From Caldimonas brevitalea (GTDB taxonomy: Bacteria > Pseudomonadota > Gammaproteobacteria > Burkholderiales > Burkholderiaceae_C): DNA of 64,000 nt. Below are positions 1-9,394 of this stretch, piece by piece (positions within the stretch are counted from its first letter, which is position 1; every line of letters starts with the position of its first letter). Where the stretch lies: the NCBI RefSeq assembly GCF_001017435.1, contig NZ_CP011371.1, forward strand, positions 372,001 through 436,000, written 5' to 3'. The position numbers were made by a program, and so were the translations under genes. Below the pieces are notes generated by a model, which was not told where the DNA came from, did not search any database, and was given only the letters and a program-made list of their open reading frames with translations.

Positions 1-104
1 CCGGGCCCTGCGCTGTCGCTCACCCACCGCCCCATGCATGCCGGGGGGCGTCCACTCGTTTCGTCAGGTCCGGCCGGTGGGTCAACACCCGTCCGCCGGT
101 GGCT

Positions 105-860
105 TCACGCCGGCGGCGCTGCGTCGGCGCGGCACTCGGTGAAGGCGCGCGCAGGGGCAGTCCCTTTCAGCCGGTTGCGCAGCCGCGCCTGCAACGCGTC
201 GCCCCCGTCTCGCAAGCGCACGAAATAGCTGGCAATCGACGGCGTGATGGTCACGACGCGTGCTGTCCGCAGGCCTTTGGCGGCCACCTCGCCCAGCCTG
301 GCATCGGCTTCGCGCTTGTCGGTGTAGCGGCCCAGCGACAACCCGGGTTCGAAGCCGGGCGAGCTGCGCAACTCCTCCGACGCCAGGCCCAGCGCGCGCA
401 GCTCCGACTGCCGTTGCTGCAGCGCTTCGCGCGACGGGAAGCGGCCGATGTAGACCAGGAACACCCCCGGCTTTTCGCGCCGTTGCGGACTCCATTCGCC
501 CGCCGGCAATTCGGCGTCGAGCACAGTCTTGACGCGCGCCATCTCGGTTTCGGTGTACGGGCCGGCTTCGACACAGCGGCCGGCGGCGGGTAATGGGCCC
601 GTGGGCGCGGCCGTGCCTGACACCTCGGGTGGGTGCGCTGCGACAGTCTGGAGGGACGCGTCGGCGGGCGCCGCCACCGCCCCTCGTCGCTCGGGCTTGG
701 CAGCGGGCAGGCGGATCGCCTCGGGTCGCACCTGCTCGCGCAGCCGTTCGGGTTCCCGCTCGTCCGCCGGGGCACCTGCCACCGCGGCGAGATGGCCGCC
801 GCGCCAGGCGTAGAAGCCGAGGTTGGCGATCAACAGCAGCAACACCAGCAGTCTCAGCAT
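105..860 (-). CDS. SPOR-domain membrane protein
   Basis: 251 aa. One N-terminal membrane segment (residues about 2-18, Leu-rich) is followed by a Pro/Ala/Glu-rich linker. A C-terminal SPOR-like region (about residues 125-210) holds the typical VYIGRF strand and paired LGRYTDKREAD segment. SPOR domains bind denuded glycan strands of septal peptidoglycan, so a periplasmic, inner-membrane-anchored envelope role is inferred. The start is the ATG at 860; the reading frame stays open far upstream but there it only shadows birA. It overlaps birA by 7 nt on the same strand, so the two are probably co-transcribed. No partner is visible downstream. Confidence 0.8.
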   Translation of the reverse strand: MLRLLVLLLLIANLGFYAWRGGHLAAVAGAPADEREPERLREQVRPEAIRLPAAKPERRGAVAAPADASLQTVAAHPPEVSGTAAPTGPLPAAGRCVEAGPYTETEMARVKTVLDAELPAGEWSPQRREKPGVFLVYIGRFPSREALQQRQSELRALGLASEELRSSPGFEPGLSLGRYTDKREADARLGEVAAKGLRTARVVTITPSIASYFVRLRDGGDALQARLRNRLKGTAPARAFTECRADAAPPA

Positions 861-1639
861 GGCCTGACGCTCACTTCGCCGCTTTCCAGGGTTTTGGTCT
901 CGCCGGCGGGTGTTCGCACCCGCAAAGCGCCATGGCCGTCGACCCCGATCGCCGTGCCGACGGGCACGTCCGCATGGGTGGTGGTGATGGCGACGCCGTC
1001 GAGCAGGTCGCGTTGCGCGAACCCGGCCGCAAAGGCGGTGTAGCCTTCGCGCTCGAAACGCAGCAGCGCCGTCAGCAAGGGCAGCGCGACACGGGCCAGG
1101 GTGTCGGGCGCGGCGGCGTCCGGTTGGAGTTCGGCCAGCGCCGCCACCGGGTTGCGCGGGTCGGGCACCTCGACCGGCCGCACGTTCAGCCCGACGCCGA
1201 TGACCGCATAGCGGCCCGGCCCGGGCCCCGAACTGGAGGTCTCGATCAGGATGCCGCCCAGCTTGCGCCCCGCGCCCGGGCCGTCCCGCAGCCACAAGTC
1301 GTTGGGCCACTTCAGCGCCAACTGCGGATGCAGCGCGTCGGCCAGCGCAACGCCGACCGCCAGCGACAGGCCCGACCAGCTCTGCGGCGTGAGCGACAGC
1401 CCCAGCGAGAACGTCAGCGACGCGCCCGGCGCCGACGCCCAGCGGCGTCCCTGCCGCCCGCGCCCGGCGGTCTGGTGCTCGGCGACCAGCAGACAGGCGG
1501 CGGTGTCGCCGGCGCGGGCGCGTTCGAGCAAATGGGTGTTGGTCGAGCCGATCTCGGCGACCGCCTCGATGCTGATGTCGGGGCGCAGCGGCGACAGCTG
1601 TTCCCAGATCGTCTCGCAAGGCCAATGCAGCGTGGTCAT
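854..1639 (-). CDS. birA: Biotin--[acetyl-CoA-carboxylase] ligase
   Basis: 261 aa. It activates biotin with ATP to biotinyl-AMP and transfers it to the biotin carboxyl carrier protein in the cytoplasm. The family signature GRGRQGRRW (ATP/biotin loop, about residues 59-67) and KWPNDL are both present, followed by GGILIE and the GVGLNV segment. The short SH3-like C-terminal domain is also present. The N-terminal helix-turn-helix of E. coli BirA is absent, so this is a class I ligase without repressor function. It overlaps the SPOR gene downstream. Confidence 0.95.
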   Translation of the reverse strand: MTTLHWPCETIWEQLSPLRPDISIEAVAEIGSTNTHLLERARAGDTAACLLVAEHQTAGRGRQGRRWASAPGASLTFSLGLSLTPQSWSGLSLAVGVALADALHPQLALKWPNDLWLRDGPGAGRKLGGILIETSSSGPGPGRYAVIGVGLNVRPVEVPDPRNPVAALAELQPDAAAPDTLARVALPLLTALLRFEREGYTAFAAGFAQRDLLDGVAITTTHADVPVGTAIGVDGHGALRVRTPAGETKTLESGEVSVRPC

Positions 1640-1697
1640 GATGCGGGGGCCAAGGCGGTGTGGCGGCAGGTCGGTGCAGGCCCTCGCATGCGGCGGC

Positions 1698-2216
1698 TCA
1701 GCGTTTGGGCGCCAGCATCGTGCCGCGGCACTTCTTGCTGCCGCAGTAGCAGGCGTATTCCTGCTTCAGCTTGGGCGTGTAGCGCGCGTCGATCACCAGG
1801 CCGTAATCGAAGAACAGTTCCTCGCCGGTGGCGATGTCGCGCAGCGCCTTGATGAACACGCGGCCGTCGACCTCCTCGGCTTCGCAGTTCGGCTCACAGG
1901 CGTGATTGATCCAGCGCGAGGAATTGCCGTTGTACTTCCCGTCGATCACATGTTTGTCGTCGATGTGGAAGTAGAACGTGTGGTTGGGATTGTCGGGGTC
2001 GTGTGGATGGCGCCGCAGTGCTTCGGGCCAGGTGATCACGTCGCCCTTGTACTCGATGATGGTCTCGCCCTCGGCGATCGGCGCGACGGCATAGACCCCC
2101 TTGCCATGGACGCCGGAGCGCCGCACCTGGATGCGGCGGCCGGCGGCGGGCGATGCGGGTGCGGCCGCGGCAGCATTGCGGCGGGCCGGGGCTCGGGGCG
2201 ACCGGGCTTGCGTCAT
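1698..2216 (-). CDS. SET-domain protein lysine methyltransferase-like
   Basis: 172 aa from the ATG at 2216; a longer frame to 2453 lacks similarity and overlaps the divergent gene. The SET domain spans about residues 30-150: GKGVYA near the start, then RWINHACEPNC and FFDYG, which are the SAM- and substrate-binding core. A post-SET cysteine cluster (YACYCGSKKCRG) closes the protein. Family members methylate lysines using S-adenosylmethionine; bacterial targets are mostly unknown. A polar Ala/Arg/Pro-rich N-terminus precedes the domain. It is divergent from the thioredoxin-like gene at 2323. Confidence 0.85.
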   Translation of the reverse strand: MTQARSPRAPARRNAAAAAPASPAAGRRIQVRRSGVHGKGVYAVAPIAEGETIIEYKGDVITWPEALRRHPHDPDNPNHTFYFHIDDKHVIDGKYNGNSSRWINHACEPNCEAEEVDGRVFIKALRDIATGEELFFDYGLVIDARYTPKLKQEYACYCGSKKCRGTMLAPKR

Positions 2217-2322
2217 GGAGGACTTTGGGTACATTGAAACTGAGCGCGCGTATGCGTGCGCGTACGCGCGAAGAGCGGGCATTGTAGGCGCGACCTTCGG
2301 GCCGTCGTCAAATTCGTTGGAG

Positions 2323-2880
2323 ATGAACATTCCGGCCAGACGCTTGATCACATCGTCGACGCCTTCATGGCGCGGCGCAGCACCGGCACGCCGGCGCTGG
2401 CTCGCTGCGTTGTCGGCGGCGTGGCTCGGCACGGCGGCGTGGCGCCCTGCCACCGCGCAGCCCGGCCCGGTGGTGGGGGCGCCGCTGGTGCTGCCGCAGC
2501 TGCCGCTGCTGGGCGGCGGCCGCTACGGCGAGGCGCAGGCCTCGGGGCGAGTGCTGGTGTTGTATTGGTGGGCCACCTGGTGTCCTTTCTGCGCGCTGCA
2601 AACGCCACGCATCGATGCGCTGTGGCGCGAGCATCGCGAGCGCGGCCTCGAGTTGCTGACCATCGCGGTCGACAAGCGCGAGTCCACCGTGCGTGAATAC
2701 CTGGCGGCCAAAGGTTATCGATTTCCGGTCGTCCTCGACCATCCCGCGCTGGCATCTGCCTTGCCAAGGCCGAAGGGCTTGCCAGTCACGCTGTTGCGTG
2801 GGCGGGATGGGCGAATCGCTGTCGCCGAAGCTGGCGAGATGTTTCCCGAAGACATCGCCGGCTTCGCCAAGTTTCTCTGA
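2323..2880 (+). CDS. TlpA-like thiol-disulfide protein
   Basis: 185 aa. An Arg-rich start and hydrophobic stretch ending near ATAQ look like a secretion signal. The thioredoxin fold carries the redox motif WCPFC within YWWATWCPFC, followed by the PRIDALWREH helix and the cis-Pro segment KGLPVTLL. It probably reduces or isomerises disulfides in the periplasm, for example in cytochrome c maturation; the partner is not visible. The ATG at 2323 is chosen because the upstream in-frame extension overlaps the divergent SET gene. It ends 15 nt before topB. Confidence 0.8.
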   Translation: MNIPARRLITSSTPSWRGAAPARRRWLAALSAAWLGTAAWRPATAQPGPVVGAPLVLPQLPLLGGGRYGEAQASGRVLVLYWWATWCPFCALQTPRIDALWREHRERGLELLTIAVDKRESTVREYLAAKGYRFPVVLDHPALASALPRPKGLPVTLLRGRDGRIAVAEAGEMFPEDIAGFAKFL

Positions 2881-2895
2881 GCAGTAGTGAGTACG

Positions 2896-5484
2896 ATGAG
2901 CAAAGCATTGGTGATCGCCGAGAAGCCCTCCGTCGCGCAGGACATCGTCCGTGCGCTGACGCCGGTGGTCGGCAAGTTCGACAAGCACGATGAATATTTC
3001 GAGAACGACAGCTATGTCGTCACCTCGGCGGTCGGCCACCTGGTCGAGATCAAGGCACCTGAAGAATTCGACGTCAAGCGCGGCAAGTGGAGCTTTTCCA
3101 ACCTGCCGGTGATCCCCCCGCACTTCGAGTTGAACCCGATCGACAAGAGCAAGGGGCGGCTCAATGCGATCGTCAAGCTGATCAAGCGCAAGGACGTCAC
3201 CGAGATCATCAATGCCTGTGACGCGGGGCGCGAGGGCGAGCTGATCTTCCGGCTGATCGTGCAGTACGCGACGCCGGCCAAGGGTGGCTTGAGCAAGGGC
3301 ATCCGGCGGCTGTGGCTGCAGTCGATGACACCGCAAGCCATCCGCGACGGCTTCGACAAGCTGCGCAGCGACGAACAGATGCAGCCGCTGGCGAGTGCGG
3401 CACGCTGCCGCTCCGAGGCCGACTGGCTGGTGGGCATCAACGGCACCCGCGCGATGACGGCCTTCAATTCACGCGACGGCGGGTTTTTCCTGACCACCGT
3501 GGGCCGGGTGCAGACGCCGACGCTGTCGATCGTGGTCGAGCGCGAAGAGAAGATCCGCAAGTTCGTCTCGCGCGACTACTGGGAGGTGCGCGCCACCTTC
3601 GCGGCGCAGGCCGGCCTCTACGACGCCAAGTGGTTCAACCCCAAGTGGAAGAAGAGCGAGGACGACCCCGAGCTGCGCGCCGACCGGCTGTGGACCGCGC
3701 GCGAAGCCGAGGCGATTGCCGACGCGGTGCGGCACCAGACCGGCAAGGTCACCGAAGAGTCCAAGCCCAGCTCGCAGTCGAGCCCGCTGCTCTACGACCT
3801 CACCTCGCTGCAGCGCGAGGCCAACTCGCGCTTCGGCTTCTCGGCCAAGACCACGCTGTCGCTGGCGCAGGCGCTGTATGAGAAGCACAAGGTGCTGACC
3901 TACCCGCGGACCGACTCGCGCGCGCTGCCCGAAGACTATGTCGCGGTGGCCAAGCAGACCATGGAGATGCTGGTCGACGACGAGGCCACCCGGCTCTACG
4001 CGCCGCACGCCAAGAAGGCGCTGACGGAGGGCTACGTGAAGCCCAACAAGCGAGTGTTCGACAACACCAAGGTGTCGGACCACTTTGCCATCATCCCGAC
4101 GCTGCAGCCGCCCAAGAGCCTGACCGAAGCCGAGCAGAAGCTCTACGACATGGTGGTCAAGCGATTCCTGGCGGTGTTCTTCCCGGCGGCCGAGTACATG
4201 ATCACCACCCGCATCACGGTCGTGCAGCACCAGGGTCAGGAGCACAGCTTCCAGACCAACGGCAAGGTGTTGGTGAAGCCGGGCTGGCTGGCCGTGTACG
4301 GCAAGGAGGCACAGGAGGACGATGCCACGCTGGTGCCGGTGCAGGCCGGCGAGACGGTGCGCAACGAAGAGGTCAACGCCAACGCCCTCAAGACCCGCCC
4401 GCCGGCGCGCTACAGCGAAGCGACGCTGCTGAGCGCGATGGAGGGGGCCGGCAAGCTGATCGACGACGACGAGCTGCGCGAGGCGATGCAGGAAAAAGGC
4501 CTCGGCACCCCGGCGACGCGCGCGGCCATCATCGAAGGCCTGATCCTCGAGAAGTACCTGGTGCGCGAAGGCCGCGAGCTGATCCCGACCGCCAAGGCGT
4601 TTCAGCTGATGACGCTGCTGCGGGGCCTGGGCGTCGAGGACCTGACCAAGCCCGAGCTGACCGGCAACTGGGAATACCAGCTGTCGCAGATGGAGCGGGG
4701 CCGGCTCAGCCGCGAAGCCTTCATGAACGAGATCGCCGCGATGACCGAGCGCATCGTGCAGAAGGCGAAGGAATACGACCGCGACACGATCCCCGGCGAC
4801 TATGCGACGCTCAAGACGCCCTGCCCCAAGTGCAGCGGCGTCGTGAAAGAGAACTACCGCCGCTTCAGCTGCGCGGGCCCGAAGGGCGACGACGGCGGCT
4901 GCGGCTTCTCGATCAGCAAGATCCCCGGCGCGCGCAGCTTCGAGCTGCACGAGGTCGAGCAGTTCCTGCGCGACAAGCGCATCGGCCCGCTGGAAGGTTT
5001 CCGGTCCAAGGCCGGCTGGCCGTTCACCGCGGAACTCAAGCTGGTCTACGACGAGGAACTGGGCAACTACAAGCTCGAATTCGACTTCGGCGAAGATGCC
5101 CGCAAGGAGGCCGAAGCCGGCGAGGCGGTCGACTTCAGCGGCCAGGAGTCGCTCGGCGCCTGCCCGAAATGCCATGCCTCGGTGTTCGAGCATGGCACCA
5201 GCTATGTCTGCGAGAAGAGCGTCGGCCCGCATGCGACCTGCGACTTCAAGAGCGGCAAGATCATCCTGCAGCAGCCCGTCACGCGCGAGCAGATGGGCAA
5301 GCTGCTCAAGGAGGGCCGCACCGATTTGCTCGACAACTTCGTCTCGGCCCGCACCCGGCGCAAGTTCAAGGCCTTCCTGAAGTGGGACGCCAAGGAAGGC
5401 AAGGTGGTGTTCGAGTTCGAGCCCCGCGCGCCCAGGGCGCCGGCGAAGAAGGTGGCTGCCAAGAAGGCGGCCGCCAAACCTTGA
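2896..5484 (+). CDS. topB: DNA topoisomerase III
   Basis: 862 aa from ATG 2896 (a GTG at 2887 is an alternative). Type IA topoisomerase that decatenates and relaxes DNA through a 5'-phosphotyrosyl intermediate. The Toprim domain begins with KALVIAEKPSVAQ and includes the acidic CDAGREGELIF motif. The active-site tyrosine is in LTYPRTDSRAL, about residue 336. Two C-terminal zinc-ribbon modules follow, with CPKC pairs at about residues 643 and 756. The last 20 residues form a Lys/Ala-rich tail resembling bacterial H1-like tails. Longer than E. coli TopB (653 aa), mainly because of the C-terminal modules. Confidence 0.95.
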   Translation: MSKALVIAEKPSVAQDIVRALTPVVGKFDKHDEYFENDSYVVTSAVGHLVEIKAPEEFDVKRGKWSFSNLPVIPPHFELNPIDKSKGRLNAIVKLIKRKDVTEIINACDAGREGELIFRLIVQYATPAKGGLSKGIRRLWLQSMTPQAIRDGFDKLRSDEQMQPLASAARCRSEADWLVGINGTRAMTAFNSRDGGFFLTTVGRVQTPTLSIVVEREEKIRKFVSRDYWEVRATFAAQAGLYDAKWFNPKWKKSEDDPELRADRLWTAREAEAIADAVRHQTGKVTEESKPSSQSSPLLYDLTSLQREANSRFGFSAKTTLSLAQALYEKHKVLTYPRTDSRALPEDYVAVAKQTMEMLVDDEATRLYAPHAKKALTEGYVKPNKRVFDNTKVSDHFAIIPTLQPPKSLTEAEQKLYDMVVKRFLAVFFPAAEYMITTRITVVQHQGQEHSFQTNGKVLVKPGWLAVYGKEAQEDDATLVPVQAGETVRNEEVNANALKTRPPARYSEATLLSAMEGAGKLIDDDELREAMQEKGLGTPATRAAIIEGLILEKYLVREGRELIPTAKAFQLMTLLRGLGVEDLTKPELTGNWEYQLSQMERGRLSREAFMNEIAAMTERIVQKAKEYDRDTIPGDYATLKTPCPKCSGVVKENYRRFSCAGPKGDDGGCGFSISKIPGARSFELHEVEQFLRDKRIGPLEGFRSKAGWPFTAELKLVYDEELGNYKLEFDFGEDARKEAEAGEAVDFSGQESLGACPKCHASVFEHGTSYVCEKSVGPHATCDFKSGKIILQQPVTREQMGKLLKEGRTDLLDNFVSARTRRKFKAFLKWDAKEGKVVFEFEPRAPRAPAKKVAAKKAAAKP

Positions 5485-5539
5485 GCGTGCGCGCGGGGGC
5501 GCCCTCGGCCCTCCCGCGCCACCTCGGCCACCCACCCCC

Positions 5540-6391
5540 TTGCACCCGATGAACGTCGAGCTCTCTTTGCCACCCGGCGCTACGGCCCTGGTGGCGAGCC
5601 GCGTGCACCACCGGGTCGCCACGGTGGCGATCCGCGAGCACATGCTGGGGTGGGTGCAAGCGGGCAGCAAGACGCTGCTGGGGCCGACCGGCGAACACCG
5701 CTACGTCGCCGGTGAGGTGTTCCTGGTCGCACAGGGCACACAGTGGGACGTGATCAACGACCCCGCGCCGCAGGGGCGTTACGTGGCGCAGATCCTGTTG
5801 TTCGGGCCGGCCCTGGTGCAGGCCTTCCACGCCCGCCACCCGGCTTTGCAGACCACACCGCAGGTGCGCGGCCGGGCGGCGCTGCCGGCCGACGGGGAGC
5901 TGTGCGGGGCGATCCAACGCAGCGTCGAGTCCTTGCAGTCGCCCACCACTTCCAGCGCCTTGCAGGAGCACCGGCTGATCGAAGTGCTGTTGCTGCTGGC
6001 CGAACGCGGCTTCAGTTTCGCGCCGGAGACGGTGTCCTGGCAGGACAAGGTGCGCCGGCTGATCGCCTACCGGCCGCATGCGGACTGGACGCTCGAGGCG
6101 GTGGCGCAGGAGTTCCACCTGAGCGTCAGCACCTTGAGCCGGCGTTTGGCGCAGCACGGCACCACCCTCGGCAGCCTGGTGCGCGAGGTGCGGCTCGAGA
6201 CCGCGCTGGTGTTGCTGCAGACCACCGAGCTGCCGGTGGGCGAGATCGCACAGCGCTGCGGCTACGAGTCGCATAGCCGGTTCAGTGCCGTGTTCCGCCG
6301 CCGCTTCGGCTTCGCGCCGTCGCATCTGCGGCCGGCCGAGGGCGCGCAAGGGTTGACGCGACGCGAACAGGAAACGCCCGTTCCGGGCTAA
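5540..6391 (+). CDS. AraC-family transcriptional regulator
   Basis: 283 aa (ATG 5549 is an equally possible start). An N-terminal cupin-like sensing region (about 1-170) is followed by a C-terminal pair of helix-turn-helix motifs (about 180-275): LEAVAQEFHLSVSTLSRRL, then GEIAQRCGYESHSRFSAVFRRRFG, which is the AraC/XylS signature. It binds DNA as an activator; the ligand is unknown. It sits between topB and a PEBP-like lipoprotein gene on the same strand, so neither target is obvious. Confidence 0.85.
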   Translation: MHPMNVELSLPPGATALVASRVHHRVATVAIREHMLGWVQAGSKTLLGPTGEHRYVAGEVFLVAQGTQWDVINDPAPQGRYVAQILLFGPALVQAFHARHPALQTTPQVRGRAALPADGELCGAIQRSVESLQSPTTSSALQEHRLIEVLLLLAERGFSFAPETVSWQDKVRRLIAYRPHADWTLEAVAQEFHLSVSTLSRRLAQHGTTLGSLVREVRLETALVLLQTTELPVGEIAQRCGYESHSRFSAVFRRRFGFAPSHLRPAEGAQGLTRREQETPVPG

Positions 6392-6443
6392 CGCGGCGGC
6401 GCGGCCCTCGGCAGCATCGAAGCCTCGATTTCAGGAGGCTCAC

Positions 6444-7013
6444 ATGTCCCACTTTTCCGCTTCAGTTCTTCGTCTCGCCGCCTTCGGCGCGCTGTGCACC
6501 ACCGCGCTCACGGCGTGCGCCGGCAACTTCAAGCTGACCGGCCCTGAACTGGGCCCGGGCGATCGATTGCCGCCGGCGCAGGTCTACAGCGGATTCGGCT
6601 GCGAGGGCGGCAACCGTTCACCCGCCCTGCAGTGGAGCGGCGCGCCGAGCGGCACGCGCAGCTTTGCCGTCACGGTCTACGACCCCGACGCGCCGACCGG
6701 CTCGGGCTGGTGGCACTGGGTCGTCTACAACCTGCCGGCCGACACCCGCGGCCTGCCGGAAGGCGTCGAGGTCGCGGCGGGAGCGGCGCTGCCGCCGGGT
6801 GCCGTGCAAGGCCGCAACGACTACGGCAGTGTGGGTTTCGGCGGCGCCTGCCCGCCCCGTGGCGACCGGCCGCATCGCTACGTTTTCACGGTGCACGCGC
6901 TGAAGACCGAACGCCTCGACCTGCCGGCCGACGCCTCGCCGGCGATGGTGGGGTTCATGCTGCACACTCACCGGCTGGCACACGCCAGCTTCACCGCGCG
7001 CTACGGCCGCTAG
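6444..7013 (+). CDS. YbhB/YbcL-type PEBP-like lipoprotein
   Basis: 189 aa. The N-terminus is a lipoprotein signal with a lipobox ending LTAC (Cys25), so the protein is probably membrane-anchored in the periplasm. The body matches the phosphatidylethanolamine-binding/Raf-kinase-inhibitor family: SPALQWSGAP, YDPDAPTGSGWWHWVVYNLP, the NDYGSVGFGGACPP loop and the RYVFTVHAL strand. Bacterial members have no settled function. A strong ribosome-binding site (AGGAGG) lies 7 nt upstream of the ATG. Confidence 0.85.
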   Translation: MSHFSASVLRLAAFGALCTTALTACAGNFKLTGPELGPGDRLPPAQVYSGFGCEGGNRSPALQWSGAPSGTRSFAVTVYDPDAPTGSGWWHWVVYNLPADTRGLPEGVEVAAGAALPPGAVQGRNDYGSVGFGGACPPRGDRPHRYVFTVHALKTERLDLPADASPAMVGFMLHTHRLAHASFTARYGR

Positions 7014-7086
7014 CGCCGCCGCCGCGGGCTCGCCGCTACGCACTTTCCACGCCGGCGAGCGCGCCGGCGCTCGCGATACTCAACGC

Positions 7087-8055
7087 ATGTCCAGCGTCGT
7101 GTTCTTCAAGCTCTTTGCCATCTTCTCGGTCGTCGCGCTCGGCTGGGGCGCCGGGCGGATGCGCTTTTTCGGCGGCGGCGAGGCGGCGCGGGCATTGTCC
7201 AACGTCGCGTTTTTCCTGTTCGCGCCGGCGCTGTTGTTCCGCACCACCGCCCGTATCGACGTCGCCACCCTGCCGTGGTCGACGCTGGCCGCCTTTTTCG
7301 TGCCGGCCACTGCCTGGATGGTGGCCGTGTACGCGTGGCAGCGGTATCGCGGCGGCCCGCTCGCACCGGCCGGCCCCGGCGTGCGCGCGATCACTGCGAC
7401 CTTCGGCAACACCGCGCAACTCGGCATCCCGATGGCCGCTGCGCTGTTCGGCGAGCGCGGGCTGTCGATTCACCTGGCCATCGTCAGCGTGCATGCCCTG
7501 ACGCTGCTGTCGGTCGTGACCGTGCTGGTCGAGCTGGACGTGGCCAAGGCGGCCGCGCGCGAACAGGGCAGCCGCGCGGACCTCCGCCGCATGCTGGGGC
7601 TGACGGTGCGCAACACCGTGATCCACCCGGTGGTGCTGCCGGTGCTGGCCGGCCTGGCCTGGAACCTGACCGGCTGGCCGATCGCCGAACCGGTCGACGG
7701 CGTGCTGCAGATGCTGGGCGAGGCGGTGGTGCCGGTGTGTCTGGTCGGCATCGGCATGTCGCTCGCGCATTACGGTCTTCAGGGCGCTGCGACCAGCGCC
7801 GCGACCTTGGCCGCCGCCAAGCTGCTCGCCCTGCCGCTGCTGGTGCTGCTGGTCGGGCGCTACGCCGCCGGGCTCGACGGCCTGCCGTTGACGGTGATCG
7901 TGATGGCGGCGGCCCTGCCCACCGGCAGCAATGCGCTGATGTTTGCGCAGCGCTACCGCACGCAGGAGGGCGAGACCACCGCCGCCATCGTCGTCTCGAC
8001 GCTGGGCTTCGTGCTGGGCGCGCCGCTGTGGCTGACGCTGGCGGCGGCCTTGTAG
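7087..8055 (+). CDS. AEC-family permease
   Basis: 322 aa, very hydrophobic, with about ten predicted membrane segments in two halves. The FGNTAQLGIPMAAALFG motif in the middle and LPTGSNALMFAQRY near the C-terminus are typical of the auxin efflux carrier superfamily (malonate/malate-type transporters such as MdcF or YfdV). Substrate unknown. It lies in the same direction as proA, 54 nt upstream, with no clear functional link. Confidence 0.85.
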   Translation: MSSVVFFKLFAIFSVVALGWGAGRMRFFGGGEAARALSNVAFFLFAPALLFRTTARIDVATLPWSTLAAFFVPATAWMVAVYAWQRYRGGPLAPAGPGVRAITATFGNTAQLGIPMAAALFGERGLSIHLAIVSVHALTLLSVVTVLVELDVAKAAAREQGSRADLRRMLGLTVRNTVIHPVVLPVLAGLAWNLTGWPIAEPVDGVLQMLGEAVVPVCLVGIGMSLAHYGLQGAATSAATLAAAKLLALPLLVLLVGRYAAGLDGLPLTVIVMAAALPTGSNALMFAQRYRTQEGETTAAIVVSTLGFVLGAPLWLTLAAAL

Positions 8056-8109
8056 GCGCCGCCGACCGCCCCGCTGCGCCCGGCCGCCGGGTTTGCGACA
8101 ATCTCGCCC

Positions 8110-9390
8110 ATGACCTCCACCGACATCCAGGCCTACATGGCCCATGTGGGCGCCGCCGCCCGGGCCGCCGCCACGCAGATGGCGGCCGCGTCGACGGCTG
8201 CGAAGAATGGCGCGCTGCTGCGGCTGGCCGCACTGATCGGCGAGCAGCGCGAGACGCTGCAGGCCGAGAACGCCAAAGACATCGCCGCTGCCGAGCGCAA
8301 CGGGCTGGCGGCACCGATGGTCGACCGGCTGCGCTTGAACGACAAGGTCATCTCGCAGATGGCCGAGAACTGCGTGCAGGTCGCGGCGCTGCCCGACCCG
8401 GTGGGCGAGATCACCAATTTGCGGCGCCGGCCCACCGGCATCAGCGTCGGCCAGATGCGGGTGCCGATCGGCGTGTTCGGCATGATCTACGAGAGCCGCC
8501 CCAACGTCACCATCGAAGCGTCGTCGCTGGGCATCAAGAGCGGCAACGCCTGCGTGCTGCGCGGCGGCTCCGAGGCCATCCACTCCAACCTGGCGCTGTG
8601 GCGTTTGGTGCAGCAGGCGCTGCGTGAGGCCGGCCTGCCGGCCGAGGGCGTGCAGCTGATCGAGACCACCGACCGTGCCGCGGTCGGCCGGCTGATCTCG
8701 ATGCCCGAGCATGTCGATTTGATCATCCCGCGCGGCGGCAAATCGCTGATCGAGCGCATCAGCCGCGAGGCCACGGTGCCGGTGATCAAACACCTCGACG
8801 GCAATTGCCACGTGTATGTCGATGCGAGCGCCGACCTCGACCTGGCGGTCAAGGTGACCGACAACGCCAAGACGCAGAAATACAGCCCCTGCAACGCCGC
8901 GGAATCGCTGCTGGTGCATGCGGCCATCGCGCCGGCGTTCTTGCCGCGCATCGGCGCCGTGTTCGCCGCCAAGGGCGTCGAGATGCGCTGCGATGCGGCG
9001 GCGCGGGCGCTGTTGCAGCCGCTGCCGGGTGCGACGGTGGCCGACGCGAGCGAGCAGGACTGGGCCGAGGAATACCTGGCGCCCGTCATCAGCGTCAAGG
9101 TGGTGGAGAGCCTGGATGAGGCGATCGCGCACATCAACCGCTACGGCTCGCACCACACCGACGCCATCCTGACCGAGCACCATCCCAACGCGATGCGCTT
9201 CTTGCGCGAGGTCGACTCGGCCAGCGTGATGGTGAATGCATCGACCCGCTTTGCCGATGGCTTCGAATACGGCCTGGGTGCCGAGATCGGCATTTCGACC
9301 GACAAGTTCCACGCGCGCGGCCCGGTCGGGCTGGAGGGGCTGACGTCGATGAAGTACGTCGTGCTCGGCCAGGGTGAAGTGCGGAGCTGA
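8110..9390 (+). CDS. proA: Gamma-glutamyl phosphate reductase
   Basis: 426 aa, the normal length. It reduces gamma-glutamyl phosphate to glutamate-5-semialdehyde with NADPH, the second step of proline synthesis. Seen: the NFMIYESRP-type N-terminal nucleotide region ([12 protein letters not shown]), ALRGGSEA-type loop ([13 protein letters not shown]), [11 protein letters not shown], and the catalytic cysteine in [10 protein letters not shown]. The C-terminal [24 protein letters not shown] motif is complete. proB is not adjacent, which is common in Burkholderiales. Confidence 0.97.
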   Translation: MTSTDIQAYMAHVGAAARAAATQMAAASTAAKNGALLRLAALIGEQRETLQAENAKDIAAAERNGLAAPMVDRLRLNDKVISQMAENCVQVAALPDPVGEITNLRRRPTGISVGQMRVPIGVFGMIYESRPNVTIEASSLGIKSGNACVLRGGSEAIHSNLALWRLVQQALREAGLPAEGVQLIETTDRAAVGRLISMPEHVDLIIPRGGKSLIERISREATVPVIKHLDGNCHVYVDASADLDLAVKVTDNAKTQKYSPCNAAESLLVHAAIAPAFLPRIGAVFAAKGVEMRCDAAARALLQPLPGATVADASEQDWAEEYLAPVISVKVVESLDEAIAHINRYGSHHTDAILTEHHPNAMRFLREVDSASVMVNASTRFADGFEYGLGAEIGISTDKFHARGPVGLEGLTSMKYVVLGQGEVRS

Positions 9391-9394
9391 CAAC

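Noticed and set aside
105..1625. Single 506-codon minus-strand ORF
   Set aside because: Only its last 251 codons are the SPOR protein. The upstream part is the antisense-free second frame of birA and has no family similarity.
3469..5670. 733-codon minus-strand ORF opposite topB
   Set aside because: Shadow of the GC-rich topB gene; the product is low-complexity Arg/Leu/Gly-rich with no motifs.
7036..9393. 785-codon minus-strand ORF opposite the AEC permease and proA
   Set aside because: Shadow ORF produced by high GC at third positions; it spans two clearly coding genes.
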